Origin: Siphonodentalium dalli
Taxonomy: Eukaryota > Mollusca > Scaphopoda > Gadilida > Siphonodentaliidae
Direction: 5' to 3'
DNA length: 64,000 bases
NCBI GenBank assembly: GCA_032622095.1
Contig: CP136063.1
Coordinates: 214,165,982-214,229,981 of the forward strand
The notes below the pieces were generated by a model, which made no database searches, was not told the DNA's origin, and saw only the letters and a program-made list of their open reading frames with translations. This document shows positions 1 to 12,930 of the stretch, piece by piece. A program made the position numbers and the translations under genes. Position 1 is the stretch's first letter; each line of letters opens with the position of its first letter.

Positions 1-665
1 ATTTACTACTCGATTCGGGGCGCATCTATCAGCGATAATATAACGAAAACGAGTTCGCCTTTGATAGTTACTGCATTTAATTATGTATACGAATGATGGT
101 GTGTGTTGTTAATTTGGATATAATATTTGTAAAAAGTACTACTTTGAACAAGATTATTCTCCATTTATATTTTATCACCCTATTGGAGTGTTTCACATCA
201 CTTTAAGTGACAAATTATTGCAGCATGTCAATATAATCAGATTCATGTACATGTACACACATACAGGCCTTAAAATCCATCACAGAATAAAAATATTCTG
301 ATGTTCCTTTATCTTTGTCAACCTGCTGTATCACCAAGTAATATGTACAAGGAGCTTAATGTGGCTTAGACATGTACCATACATGTACATTTAAAGACAG
401 ATAATCCGAGTTCACGCTCCTCAATTACCATTTCTTTGGCTTCAGGGGTAAAAATAACTTATTCGAGTTGAGGAACACACCCTTTAAAGTTCTGAGTTAA
501 AAAATATAATTTTTTGAAATCTGTTATTTTTCACCACCATGAATATTTCCCGGCCTAGCAAATATTCAATGAGTCGATTGACATAATCTTGATACCAAGT
601 TGCGATGAACAAAATGTTGATTTATAACACGTTTTGGAAAATGTTACACTAGAGTTGACAGTAGT
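1..665. other. No recognisable feature
   Basis: AT-rich unique-looking sequence. No coding pattern, repeat or element terminus was recognised before the palindromic MITE that follows. Confidence 0.5.
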
Positions 666-853
666 TACAGTAATGCCCAAAGTAATTGACCACTTAACCA
701 CAGCAGAATTAAATGGCTTGTTGCCATTCATCGGAAAGCTCTTGGGGAGAGCTTTCCGATGAATGGCAACAAGTCATATTTCCGACTAAATCCTGAAAAA
801 TTACCCATAATTCAGCTGTGGTTAAGTGGTCGATTACTTTGGCCATTACTGTA
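666..853. mobile_element. Palindromic MITE, mariner-like, copy 1
   Basis: The left end TACAGTAATGCCCAAAGTAA is repeated inverted at the right end with few mismatches, and the inverted similarity continues about 45 bp inward. The centre is a second, near-perfect hairpin built on CTTGTTGCCATTCATCGGAA and its complement (about 715-775). The outermost TA on both sides fits a TA target duplication, so a Tc1/mariner-type nonautonomous element is the most likely class (inference). No protein is encoded; short ORFs across it are by-products of the palindrome. Related copies lie at 1128-1267 and 52421-52582. Confidence 0.8.
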
Positions 854-1127
854 GCATTATGTTTTGGTAATTAATTGATTAAGAAATGTTGTTCTTAGAA
901 TCTGATGATATGGAGACCATGGAGAGATTGTTTACCTTTAATTGTCAATGTTGACTTTAAAGCATACTAGTAACATATGTTATGTTTATTTTATGTATCC
1001 CTGCATAAAATGGGGTGATAAATTTATATTATACTCACATCTGGTCTTTTGATATTTTGTGAGTAATTTATATGAAAGAATGGCATTGCATGCTAGCAAT
1101 TCTGATAAACATCACTGTTAAAATGAG

Positions 1128-1267
1128 GCTTGTTGCCATTCATCGGAAAGCTCTCAGAGAGCTTTCCGATGAATGGCAACAAGCCATATTTCCGACTAAA
1201 TCCTGAAAAGTTACCCATAATTCTACTGTGTTTAAGGAGTCGATTATACTCGGGGGGCATTACTGTA
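1128..1267. mobile_element. Palindromic MITE, copy 2, left end missing
   Basis: It shares the central hairpin and right arm of the 666-853 element, ending in GGCATTACTGTA. The left terminal arm is absent. The two halves of the hairpin are separated by only a few bases. Confidence 0.75.
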
Positions 1268-1933
1268 TTCGATATCTCAAGCTGTTGCATACCGAAAAGA
1301 CTTGGGCTAGTACCTGAACAGTAAACCTGCAATCTGCATGATTCATGAAACAGCTATTGAAACCATGCTGTATATACACAGAATTACACAATTTTGTTTA
1401 TGGGTTTGTTGATATGACACGAGTGCTAGCGCACAATGACGGAATGAACAGCACACCCTAGAGTTCTATCTTTCCTCAATGGCACAAGTGCCGTATCAAC
1501 AAATCCATTAATACAAGTGTCTTTCTGTGTTTATTACACATCACCCGTCCTAGAATATGTGCATTTAAAAATACAGGGTTACGATGTTTATTAAGGCACA
1601 TACAGTGCTTGTTTTGTCATGTGTGATGATTTTTTTTCCTATCGTTTGAACTGGATACTCAAATAACAGAAATTGTTATATATTTTTTTAGCAACCGACA
1701 GATTTGAGGTAACTCTTTCTATAAATATATTGAAAATCATGTGTCGGGATGTAATTATTAGCAATCAATATAGTTTTTGTTGCATATATAGGTTTATACA
1801 ATTTTAAGAGGCAGAACAAGATACAGGTACGTTGTATAGTTTCATTTCGCGAATGTACACAGTATCTTGTTTGGCCTCTTGCAATTTTAGAAACCCATAA
1901 CTGTAACGAGAAATTGTTGATTGTATATTTAAA
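1268..1933. other. No recognisable feature
   Basis: AT-rich sequence with no ORF of recognised family and no repeat that I could pair. Confidence 0.45.
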
Positions 1934-2438
1934 GTTTAAAGGTACGGGAGGCCTTGGCGGTGGGTATGCTGTGAAAATATTTCCACCGGTCAAAAACCGC
2001 CACAAACAGAAAGAATATTAAAATGTAGACAGACTTTGTCCGTATACAAATAAGAAATATCGCATAAACAGTATGTTATTGTCATGTTTGACCATTCTTA
2101 TGTAAACAAAAGCATAAAAAGGTACTTTCCTGGTGTTTGTTTATATTATGATGGTAAACATAAAGAGCGTTCATTGTTGCTGAATTTTGATATGGAACGA
2201 ATAAAGAGCATTTATATGATTTGTGTGTGATTAGCCAGTAACACTGTGCTGCCTTCTGTAACACAATCAGGCTCCTGCTTAGGTAAAATATAGTAGGTCT
2301 TTATGATAGCATGCTGTTTACGCGATGGTCATGGTATATATGAACAAAACTCTATGCGTTTTAATGTTTTTCTGTTTACGGTGATTGAAACAAATATGAA
2401 TATTTTCGACAACTAAGGCCTCCCGTGCCTTTAAGCCC
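1934..2438. mobile_element. TTAA-type MITE, about 500 bp
   Basis: The ends are TTTAAAGGTACGGGAGGCCTT (left) and its near-exact inverse AAGGCCTCCCGTGCCTTTAA (right). Both sit on TTAA, the target of piggyBac- and Kolobok-type transposons. The interior is noncoding and contains two copies of the ATAAAGAGC(G/A) motif (2160 and 2201) that recurs elsewhere in the window. Class assignment rests on the termini only. Confidence 0.6.
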
Positions 2439-2559
2439 CCTTATTGTCTCTATTATACATTTAACAATGATATTTACAAAGAAGTTTTTATATTCAGAAT
2501 AAATGTCAATTGTATATTTTAAAACACAATTGAAATTATATATTAATTTAAAATTAAAT

Positions 2560-3090
2560 GTTTTTCTTAATTAAGAATTGTTTTCTAATGTATCTTTCCT
2601 AATTGGGGAAACTATTCCTAGTTAAGAAAACTTGTTTTCCTTACTTAGATTTATTTTCCTGCTTGAGAAAATCTCATTCTAGAAAAAATTGGCATCACTT
2701 AAGAAAAAATATCTTGACGATATTTCTAACTATAGAAAATATAATTTCTTGTTCTAGATTAATTGTATAGCTTTCTTAAATTTCTAGCTATTCTCCCAAG
2801 ATAATCGCAGTATCTTAAACTTATCTTATTTCAAGAAAAATAAACTTATGTGAGAAAAACAATCTTTCCTACATTAAGAAAAAAAATCTATACTAAGATT
2901 TTTTTACTAGGATTTTCTTACTAAGATTACTGTGTTTTCTTAAAGAAATTTTCTCAGACAAGAAATTTTTCCACCCTTTCATTTCTTGACCTAGAAAATA
3001 TGTTTTTCTTATTTTTCTAGCTATTCTCCCAAGATAATTTCTCATTTCAAGATTTTTTTTTTCCTGAATTGAGAAAATATTTTTGGCAGT
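2560..3090. repeat. AAGAAAA/TTTTCTT low-complexity block
   Basis: Dense alternation of TTAAGAAAA-like and TTTTCTTAA-like words in both orientations, so many short hairpins are possible. A 24-bp word, TCTAGCTATTCTCCCAAGAT and neighbours, occurs at about 2783 and about 3019, giving a 237-bp internal duplication. The block ends directly at the start of the satellite array. No coding potential. Confidence 0.6.
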
Positions 3091-3091
3091 G

Positions 3092-4930
3092 CGTGTGGCG
3101 GAAATCCTATACGGAATTGCCTTCCCTGTATGTGATGTCGAAATCACGAAGAGTTAGGCCGTGATACTTACTCCTCACCAATTTTAATGGCGTAATATGT
3201 GAATTTTCGGGGTCCCGACCCTATTTCGTGATCCCTCCTGACCCAATTTCTGAAAATCTCAACTGCGTGTGGCGGAAATCCTATACAGAATTGCCTGTCC
3301 TGTCTGTGATATCGAAATCACGAAGAGTTAGGCCGTTATACTTACTCCTCACCAATTTTCATGGCGTAATATGTGAATTTTCGGGGTCCCGTCTCTATTT
3401 CGTGACCAGTCCTGACCCAATTTCTTAAAATCTGAACTGCGTGTGGTGGAAATCCTGTACAAAATTGTCTGCCCTGCCTGTGTTGTGGAAATCACGAAGA
3501 GTAAAGCCATTATACTTACTCGTCACCACATTAAATGGCGTAGTATATGAATTTCCGGGGTCCTGACTCTATTTCGTGACCCGTCCTGACCCAATTTCTT
3601 AAAATCTCAACTGCGCGTGGCGGAAATCCTGTACAGAATTGCCTGCCCTGTCTGTGATATCGAAATCACGAAGAGTTAGGCCGTTATACTTACTCCTCAC
3701 CAATTTTCATGGCGTAATATGTGAATTTTCGGGGTCCCGTCTCTATTTCGTGACCAGTCCTGACCCAATTTCTCAAAATCTGAACTGCGTGTGGTGGAAA
3801 TCCTGTACAAAATTGTCTGCCCTGCCTGTGTTGTGGAAATCACGAAGAGTAAAGCCATTATACTTACTCGTCACCACATTAAATGGTGTAGTATATGAAT
3901 TTCCGGGGTCCTGACTCTATTTCGTGACCCGTCCTGACCCAATTTCTTAAAATCTCAACTGCGCGTGGCGGAAATCCTATACAGAATCGCCTGCCCTGTC
4001 TGTGATATCGAAATCACGAAGAGTTAGGCCGTTATACTTACTCCTCACCAATTTAATGGCGTAATATGTGAATTTTCGGGATCCCGACTCTATTTCGTGA
4101 CCCGTCCTGACCCAATTTCTCAAAATCTGAACTGCGTGTGGCGGAAATCCTCTACAGAATTGCCTGCCCTCTCTGTGATGTCGAAATCACGGAGAGTTAG
4201 GCCGTTATACTTACTCCTCACCAATTTTAATGGCGTAATATGTGAATTTTCGGGGTCCCGACTCTATTTCGTGAGCAAGGCCGTTATACTTACTCGTCAC
4301 CACATTAAATGGCGTAGTATATGAATTTCCGGGGTCCTGACTCTATTTCGTGACCCGTCCTGACCCAATTTCTGAAAATCTCAACTGCGTGTGGCGGAAA
4401 TCCTGTACAGAATTGCCTGCCCTGCATGTGTTGTCGAAATCAAGAAGAGTTAGGCCGTGATACTCACTCGTCACACATTTTAATGGCGTAATACATTAAT
4501 TTCCGGGATCCCGACTATTTCGTGACCCGTCCTGACCCAATTTCTGAAAATCTGAACTGCGTGTGGCGGAAATCCTGTACAGAATTATCTACCCTGTCTG
4601 TGTTTTCGAAATCACGAAGAGTTATGGCTGTTATGCCGTGATATTTACTCGTCGCCAGCTTAGATGGCGTAATGTACGAAATTTTCGGGGTCCCGACTCT
4701 ATTTCGTGACACGTGCTGAGCCCATTTCTTAAAATCTCAACTGCATGTGGCGAAAATCCTGTTTGAAATGGTTCACCCTGACTGCGTTATCAATATCACG
4801 ACGAGTAATGTCGTGATACTTACTCGTCGCCACATTAAATGGCGTAATATATTAATTTCCCCGGTCATGACACTAGTTCGTGACCCGCTCGGGCCCCATT
4901 TCTCAAAACAGCACGTGGTGGGACTATTGT
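3092..4930. repeat. Satellite array, 173-174 bp unit, about ten copies
   Basis: Units begin GCGTGTGGCGGAAATCCT at about 3092, 3265, 3439, 3613, 3786, 3960, 4133, 4387, 4559 and 4742. The units at 3265 and 3613 are nearly identical to each other, as are those at 3439 and 3786, so the middle of the array is a dimer of about 347 bp. Around 4274 two units are fused by a deletion. The last units diverge. Because 174 is divisible by three, reading frames stay open across units, which creates false repetitive ORFs. Confidence 0.9.
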
Positions 4931-5219
4931 GTGGAATGTGACCATGCAGATAAAAGTGTTCCTGTCCTCTTATACCTATACAAACTAAATTTCAAATGGA
5001 TATCCCCATTACTCCACGGAAAGCGCGTTCTTTGTCAAGTGCTTGAAGGTCAAGATCACGCAGCACGAACTTGTCTAAAGCGTATAAATATTCCCCGGGT
5101 CAAAATAGTTCAACATACCAAGATTCAGCCTACACAAAACAAAAAAACAATGTGAATTTTGTGAAAATCGATGGATTATCAGAGTTGAAAATTTGATACA
5201 GGGAATCTTATCAGACCTC
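4931..5219. other. Spacer between satellite and nested transposon region
   Basis: No repeat or gene recognised. Confidence 0.4.
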
Positions 5220-7079
5220 AGGGGTGCTATTCACCGGCTGTGTTTATAATATAGTTCAGGTAGTTTTACGAAGCGACGCTCAATGCGAAGCTATTAGTTA
5301 GGGAGCCCGCATATGTTCTATTTACACTTTTGCGTACAAAAGGTTTGACCCCCTAAAGTTGGTACCAATAATGGAACATTCTGAAAAACCGATTTCTTAA
5401 GTTGCGCATTCCTGGGGTTTAGGGGCTGCTGAACCCCAAAAAGTGCCAAAAATCACTTCTATTTACGCTTCCGCGTACATCGATGAATTTTGGTTTGATG
5501 ATACTCCTAAGTGTACTGATTAAGAAAACACAACTTAAGAAAGGGATTTTCCTGGGGTTTTCAGATAAGAAAGGGGGGTCCCATGCTGAACCCCAAAACG
5601 TGATTTTTCACTTTTTTTTACACTGTCGCGTACATCCATAATTTTTGGTCTCAAAGTACTTTGATATATACTAATTATAAAAACACAACTTAAGAAGCAA
5701 CTTTTCCTGGGGTTTTAAGATAAGAAGGGGGTCATCGGGTCACCCCTCAAAACGTAAAAAATCACTTTTATTTACATGATTGCATTCGTCCAACGTGTGT
5801 GTATGTGCGTACACCCCTGGAACGTTGCACTATTACAACCAATACATCCCTAAATCGATACGATCAACTTAAGAAATATATATTCATGTCGTTTTCTGAT
5901 AAGAACGAGACTTGTTACCCCCACCCCCCCCCCCCCCCCCCACACAACACGATCCATTTTTTAGAACTATAAGTGAGCCAGTTTTATGAAAATTATAGCG
6001 CGAAAATCTAGTAAAATGTATACAAATGGATATATTTTCGTGAAGCTAAGACATAATGACACTTTTTTGGGCCAAAATTGAAACTCACCATCCAAGATGG
6101 CCGCCAAAATGGCCGCAGGAAGTTGAAAATATGACATTTTTTCACAAATATCTTCTAGATCAATTCATCATGTTTGGAACTGGTTGAGTAATGCAACTTT
6201 ATTTTGTATTTTGTATATTAAACTGATCATTGGAGCAATTAAATATGCATTTATTGGGGTCCTAACCACTTCCGATCCCTCAAAAATTTGATTGTACAGA
6301 ATGCGTATAAAATTTCACACACAAAAATCACAATTGGGATTCTAGTCATATTGCAACAAGAAATGTACAGAACTTTGTAATGTGAGTGAGGCATATCATT
6401 GCCTATGCATATTCCAAATCACTGGAACCAAAATTCTTACTTTGGCTCAAAATGGCTGCCAATATGGCCGCCAAAATATGCAATCGCTTACAAGTTGTGT
6501 TGATGTATAAAATTGGCCATTCTGCATTCTATACATTGAATAGTAACATATATGATGCACCATGGTTAATTGTTACTATTTTCACCACTGACATCGTCAA
6601 AAATATTGGACTTTTCTCTAAAAAAACTTGACATAAATATTGGCAAAAATTCAGTTTTCAGGTTTGGACCATTTTTTCAGGTAAAATATAACTATCTTTG
6701 GATTGAAAGGTGTTTATTGTTTTGGTCTATCTTAAATGTGTCACACTACGGTGTTTATAGACCAAATTGCTCAAGATGGCTTCCAAAATGGCAACCAAAT
6801 TTGTAAAATGCTAATTTTTTACATATATCCCGAACATTCTCTGCATTATCCGAAAAGGTAGCAAATTATGACTCACTTGGTTATTATACGTGTTAGTTAA
6901 TTAACTGACAACTACATGTTCTATTCACAGTTGTCCCAGCTCCGTATGGGGCATGACACATTCATTTTAATGTATGTAATTTTGCCGAGAACCTCTTTTG
7001 TGATTTTGGCCATATTTATTGAAAGGAAATGGGCAGAACTTTGAGACAGAACTGAGGTGGACCATAATGATTATGATTT

Positions 7080-8791
7080 TTAAAAATGTCTACAGGATAC
7101 AGTGTGGATGCCAAGATCATAGCCAGGGAGTTACTCTGTGATCATATGTGAGGTGAATAGGTATACAGGGAGTTATTGTATGGCATGACTGATGTGAGTA
7201 GGTATACAATGAGTGACTCTATGGTTATAAGTGGGTTGTCCATGGTAAGATGCATCTATGTATACAGGGAGAGGTCATGGTCAGGTGTGAGGTGAATCGG
7301 TATGCATGGAGTGACTGTATGGTGTATGATTGTATATATCCAGTACGGGTGCATCCGGTGTGCCTGTATGGTCATTGGTGTGGTGTATGGATATAGCTAC
7401 ATGGTCATCTATGTGTTGATTATGTATATATGGAGTGACTGTAAGGTCATGGGTGGGATGTACATGTGTTGTCTGTATGATCATGGATGGGGTGTGTGGA
7501 TAAATAGGTAGTGAATAGTGAATGTGAATGTGTATAGGTATACATGGAATGACTGTACGGTCATGATTGAATATGAATACCTGGAGTAAGCTGGGTGGAC
7601 ATTATCGATCGTGAGGGTACATAGGGAGTGTCCTTGTGGTAACGGGTGGGATGTATATTATATATATCGTGGATGTATTACCATTGGTGGGTGTATAGGG
7701 CTTAGCTGTATTATCATGGATGGCGTGTATGATTATACAGTGAATTGCTGAATTGTCATGTGTGAGGTGTATATGCAAGGATGGATTGTTTGAGTGGTCG
7801 TATGTGCGGGTCTTTTTGTATATCTGGAAGGGCTGAATGGCCATTAGTGAGGGTTACATGTATACATGGAGTGAATTTATGGTCTAGGGTGGGCTGCATA
7901 TTTATATCGAGTGGTTATATGACTATGAGTGTCGAATAGGTATACAGGTAGTGACCGTATGGTTAATGGTGAGATGAGTACATGTAGGTATACAAGTAGT
8001 GACTGTATGATCATAAATGTAATGAACATCTATACAGGGGGTGACAGGCGTATGAGTATACATGTACCTGGTGTTCCTGTTTGGTGACCCGTGTCGGTAT
8101 CGTCATGTGTAGGTTATACCAGTACACACACGTGTTGCTTTATTGTCATGGGCGAGGGATATGTGTATATAGCGAGTGGCTATATGGCCATGGATGAAGT
8201 GCATATGCATACATGGAGTGACTATACTGACATGGCTAGGGTGTATTAGTATATATTGAGTGGCTATTCGGCTATGGTGTGACAAATAGGGATACAGGGA
8301 TTGCCATGGCCAATGTTGGGGTGAATATGAATACAAGGATTGACCATGATCGTGTATGAATGTTTTGAATAGGTACACACGGGGTGACTATATGACCATA
8401 GGTCAGGTGAAGGAGTATACCAGGTAACATGTGTGAGGGTATGTGTATGAAGCGAGTGGCTATATGGCCATTGGTGATGTGCATATGTATACCGGAATGA
8501 CTTTATGGTCATTGTTGTGGTGTTGATGTATATATTGATTGTCCATTTGACCATGCGTTTGGAGAATAGGTATACAGGGGATGACCTTATGGCCAATGGT
8601 GAGATGAATGGGTATACATGGAGTGACTATATTGTTATGGGTCATGTTTAGGAGTATACCCAGTGTGCCTGCATTGTGACGCGTGGCTGTATGGTCATCG
8701 GTGGTCATGGGCCAGGTGTACATGTATACAGTGGGTAACTATATTGTTATGTCTGTGGTGTTTATGTATATATGTAAAGGCTGTGTGATAA
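7080..8791. repeat. Minisatellite in left foldback arm
   Basis: Degenerate units of about 50-65 bp, typified by GTATACATGGAGTGACTGTA followed by TGGTCATGGGTGAGGTGAAT. It is about 1.7 kb long. Overlapping ORFs rich in His/Tyr/Ile on the minus strand are products of the repeat. Confidence 0.85.
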
Positions 8792-8878
8792 TGGGTGGCT
8801 ATCGCTTTCCACGATATGACATGACCTCTCTATTGATTAACATATCCTTGAGTTATTGTGGAAAGCGATAGCCACCCA

Positions 8879-9530
8879 AGGTACACATGTACAACCCACC
8901 CATTACCAAAGTCACTCCATATGTACATAAACACCACACAAACGACAACATAGTCACCCACTTTATACACGTACATGTACTAGTACACCTGATCATACAG
9001 CCATACTTGGTTATACCCGTACATACCACAAATGACGATACAGCCACGAGTCATGAACACCAGGTATACACCTACACCCGACCATATAGTCACTCTATGT
9101 ATACATATTCACTACATTCACGATCATACAGTCACTCATTGTATACATATTCACATCAACATGGACCATACAGCCACTACATGTATACCTATTCGCCAAA
9201 CCCATGACCATGGAGTCAATCCAGGTATACATATGCACATCACCAATGGTGAGCCCTTCCAGATATACCAATATCCGCACATACGACCACTCATAAGTTC
9301 CATACTTGCCATACTCATACACGCCATCCATGATGATAAATCTACTCCACATACACCACCAATGATAACACATCCACAACATATATAAATATACGTCCCA
9401 CCGTTACCAACAGGGCACTCCCTATATACCCACACAGCATTCATGACCATAGAATAACTACCTGTATACCTATTATCCTCATCTATGATCATAACTCCCT
9501 GGCTACCATCTTGGCTTCCACCCTGTATCC
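8879..9530. repeat. Minisatellite in right foldback arm, inverted
   Basis: The same unit as in the left arm but in reverse complement (ATACAGTCACTC and GTATAC words). It is only about 0.65 kb long, so the array has contracted here or expanded in the other arm after the palindrome formed. Confidence 0.8.
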
Positions 9531-11657
9531 AGTTGATAAATTGTTATCATAATGGACCAGAATACCCACATATCATGGTTCATCTCAGTTCAGTCTCAAA
9601 GTTCTGCCCATTTCCTTTCAATGATATGGTTCTCCGCAAAATTCCATACCGCAACTTTAAAATGAATTGGTCATGCCCCATACGGAACTGGGACAAACAT
9701 AATAGAACGTAGTTGTCAGTTAATTACATTGTAACTAACACGTACAATAACCAAGTGAGTCACAATTTGCCACTTTTTTTTCGGATAACGCAGAGAATAA
9801 TGTTCGGGATATGTTAACTTTTAACTTTTTACAAATTTGGTTGCCATTTTGGAAGCCATCTTGAGCAATTTAGTCTATAAACACCGTAGTGTGACACATT
9901 TAAGATAGACCAAAACAATAAACACCTTTCAATCCAAAGATAGTTACATTTTACTTGAACAAATGGTCGAACCCTGAAAAGTGAATTCTTGCCGATATTT
10001 GTGTCCAATATTTCTGGTAAATGTCAGTGGTGACAATAGTAAAAATGATCCATGGTGCATCAGACATGTTAGTATGCAATGTATAGAAAAGAGATTAGCC
10101 AATTGTGTATATCAACCACAACTTGTAAGCGATTGCAGGACACCCTGGGGCAATATTTACCATTTTCCATATTTTAGCGGCCATTTTCGCAGCCATTTTG
10201 AGCCAAGGTAAGATTTATGGTTCCAGAGATTTGGAATATCCATAGGTAATGATATGCATCACTTACATTACAATGTTCTTTTCATTTCTTGTTGAAATAT
10301 GACTAGAATCCCAATTGTGATTTTCTGTAAAATTTTGTACTGCGTCCTGTACAATCGAATTTTTGAGGGATTCGAAGGGGTTAGGACCCCGATAAATGCA
10401 TATTTAATTGCTCCAATAATCATTTAATATAAAAAACACAAAATAAAGTTGCATTACTCAACCAGTTCCAAACAGCATGAATTGATCTAGAAGATATTTG
10501 TGAAAAAATGTTATATTTTCAACTTTCGGCGGCCATTTTGGCGGCCATATTGGATGGTGAGTTTCAATTTTGGCCCAAAAAAGTGTCATTATGTCTTAGC
10601 TTCACGAAAATATATACATTTGTATACATTTTACTAGATTTTCGCGCTATAATTTTCATAAAACTGGCTCACTTACAGTTCTAGAAAATGGATCGTGTTG
10701 TGGTTGGGGGGGGGGGGGGGTAACAAGTTTCGTTCTTATCAGAAAACGACATGAATATATATTTCTTATGTTGATCGTATCGATTTAGGGATGTATTGGT
10801 TGTAATAGTGCAACGTTTCAGGGGTGTACGCACATACACACACGTTGGACGAATGCAATCATGTAAATAAAAGTGATTTTTTTACGTTTTGAGGGGTGAC
10901 CCGATGACCCCCTTCTTATCTTAAAACCCCAGGAAAAGTTGCTTCTTAAGTTGTGATTTTATAATTAGTATATATCAAAGTACTTTGAGACCAAAAATTA
11001 TGGATGTACGCGAAAGTGTAAAAAAAAGTGAAAAATCACGTTTTGGGGTTCAGCATGGGACCCACTTTCTTATCTGAAAACCCCAGGAAAATCCCTTTCT
11101 TAAGTTGTGTTTTCTTAATCAGTACACTTAGGAGTATCATCAAACTAAAATTCATCGATGTACGCGGAAGTGTAAATAGCAGTGATTTTTGGCACTTTTT
11201 GGGGTTCAGCGGTCCCTAAACCCCAGGAATGCGCAACTTAAGAAATCGGTTTTTCAGAATGTTCCATTATTGGTACCAACTTTAGGGGGTCAAACCTTTT
11301 GTACGCAAAAGTGTAAATTGAACATATGCGGGCTCCCTAACTATATCGGTGGACATATCGATGGGAAGACATCGCCGCGCCATATAGGATTATCCAATCA
11401 AGGTGATTGGCATCAATCATAGATTGACCACCGGTCACATAAACATGTTGCGTGTAACAGTACACGTTTGTACACATTTCAACAATGAGCAACCGATGTA
11501 AGGGACGTGGGGCAAAATATACCACCGACGACATGAGGGGTCTACAAAAAAATCCGTATATAGGGCCGGGGTGGGTGGGTGGTCCAGAGGCCGAAACAAT
11601 CGTGCTTGTAATTTTTTTTCCAAAATGGGTTTTTTTTCAAACAATTTACAAGTACTG

Positions 11658-12930
11658 ACCATGTAATGTTGTTTGTCGACTTGGTATAACCGACAAAGCT
11701 CTCAAATGGTTAAAATCATATCTCGATCAAAGAACCCAGTCAGTGAAAATAGGTCCATGTCAGTCACGACAAGTTCCGCTCACATGTGGTGTCCCACAAG
11801 GATACCGCTTGGGCCTGTTCTTTTTCTGTGTTATATGTTGCCACTCGGTGATATCATCCGCCGCCATGGCCTCATGTTTCACCTATACGCAGATGACTGT
11901 CAGTTATATGTTTCGTTCTCGGCTGGCAGTGAACAGTCTGTGGTTGATGCTGTGGCTGCAGTGGCACAATACGTCTTGGAAGTTAAGGAATGGATGTTTC
12001 TTAACAAACTTAAGTTAAATGACGACAAGACTGAAATGATAGTCAGGAACCACGAAACAGCTAAATAAAATACACTCTCCTCTTGTTATAAAAATCAATT
12101 CTAATTCAATTTCTGCAAGTGAATGTATTCGCAACCTTGGAGCCATCTTCGATGCCAATATGACCATGGAGTCGCATGTTAATAGTGTATGTCGGACTTG
12201 CAAGTACCACTTGAGAAACATAGGAAGAATAAGGAAATACTTGACTCTATCGGCGACTAAATCAATTGTCCAATCCTTGGTCAGCAGTAAGCTGGACTTC
12301 ATGAATGCGTGCTTATTTGGCATCACTGGCACTCTAATGACGAAGTTACAGAAAGTTCAGAAGACTGCTGCCAGGATTGTGGCCCGGGTGCCCAGGAGGA
12401 CTGATATGAGTCCAGTGCTGCGGGATCTTCACTGGCTTCCTGTGCCGTACAGGATTGAATTTAAAATTTTGTTGTTAACATTCCGAGCGGTCGAAGGAAC
12501 GGCACCATATTATATAAAGGAACTAGTTAATCTAAGGCAACCATCTGGTTCGATGCAGAAGAGATCAGACAGTAAACGACTTCTTATACTTCCTAAGTCC
12601 AGCCATCGCACGTTAGGGGATAGATTCTGTGTTGCCGCTCCCACCTTGTGGAACAATCTTCCCGACGATCTCAGACATATTAGTGATGTTTTAGAATTCC
12701 GCTAACTTTTAAAAACTCACCTTTTTAAAATTGCATATGGAGTCAACTGACTTAATCTTACCGTTAATGGATGTTTATGATTTTTATTTCTCAAACTGAC
12801 TTTTAACTACAGATCTGTTTTATTGTATATATACTTTTATCGATTCTTTTATGTAACAGCGCCTGCGAACACAATTCTGTTGAGGGTTAGGCGCTATACA
12901 AATGTAAATCATAATAATAATAATAAGCAT
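11658..12930 (+). mobile_element. 5'-truncated L2/CR1-like retroposon with microsatellite tail
   Basis: It contains the RT relic and a 3' end reading GGCGCTATACAAATGTAAAT followed by (ATA)n. A short hairpin (GCGCC ... GGCGC) precedes the tail. A GCGCTATA-type 3' end with a short trinucleotide tail instead of poly(A) is characteristic of L2/CR1-related elements. Confidence 0.8.
11676..12700 (+). pseudogene. L2/CR1-like reverse transcriptase relic
   Basis: C-terminal half of a non-LTR retrotransposon ORF2. The first part contains the RT palm motifs CGVPQG and FHLYADDCQLY. The second (12160-12705) carries the thumb and C-terminal pattern of the L2/CR1 group, with DLHWLPVPYRIEFKILLLTF and, near the end, a VAAPTLWNNLP-type motif. 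At least two frame changes break it: one within the GVPQG-LGP region near 11790, one around the stop near 12066. The protein is also cut before its last residues, since LLKTHLF lies after a TAG at about 12703. EN domain and 5' half are missing. It is a dead, 5'-truncated copy. Confidence 0.85.

Larger units (their letters stand above)
5295..11343. mobile_element. Giant foldback element, 6.05 kb palindrome
   Basis: The whole interval is one long imperfect inverted repeat. The ends read TAGTTAGGGAGCCCGCATAT and its inverse. Arms of about 1.8 kb (5295-7080 and 9530-11343) match throughout, including a poly-C tract at 5925-5942 opposite a poly-G tract at about 10709-10720. Inside them lies a minisatellite, also inverted, and the centre is a 21-bp perfect stem (8792-8812 with 8858-8878) around a 45-base loop. 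TAT flanks both ends (5292-5294, 11344-11346), a possible 3-bp target duplication. No transposase-like protein is encoded, so it is nonautonomous. Long inverted arms filled with tandem repeats are typical of foldback transposons. Confidence 0.85.

Noticed and set aside
3228-4712. Repeated ORFs with ISKSRRVRPLYLLLTNF pattern
   Set aside because: The frame repeats only because the satellite unit is a multiple of three; no protein family, no start or stop logic, and it exists on both strands.
7281-9492. Numerous His/Tyr-rich ORFs
   Set aside because: They arise from the foldback minisatellite and occur in mirrored form in both arms.
7080-9530. CRISPR-like alternation of repeats
   Set aside because: Units are degenerate, have no constant repeat with unique spacers, and are inverted about a centre; no cas genes; eukaryotic context.
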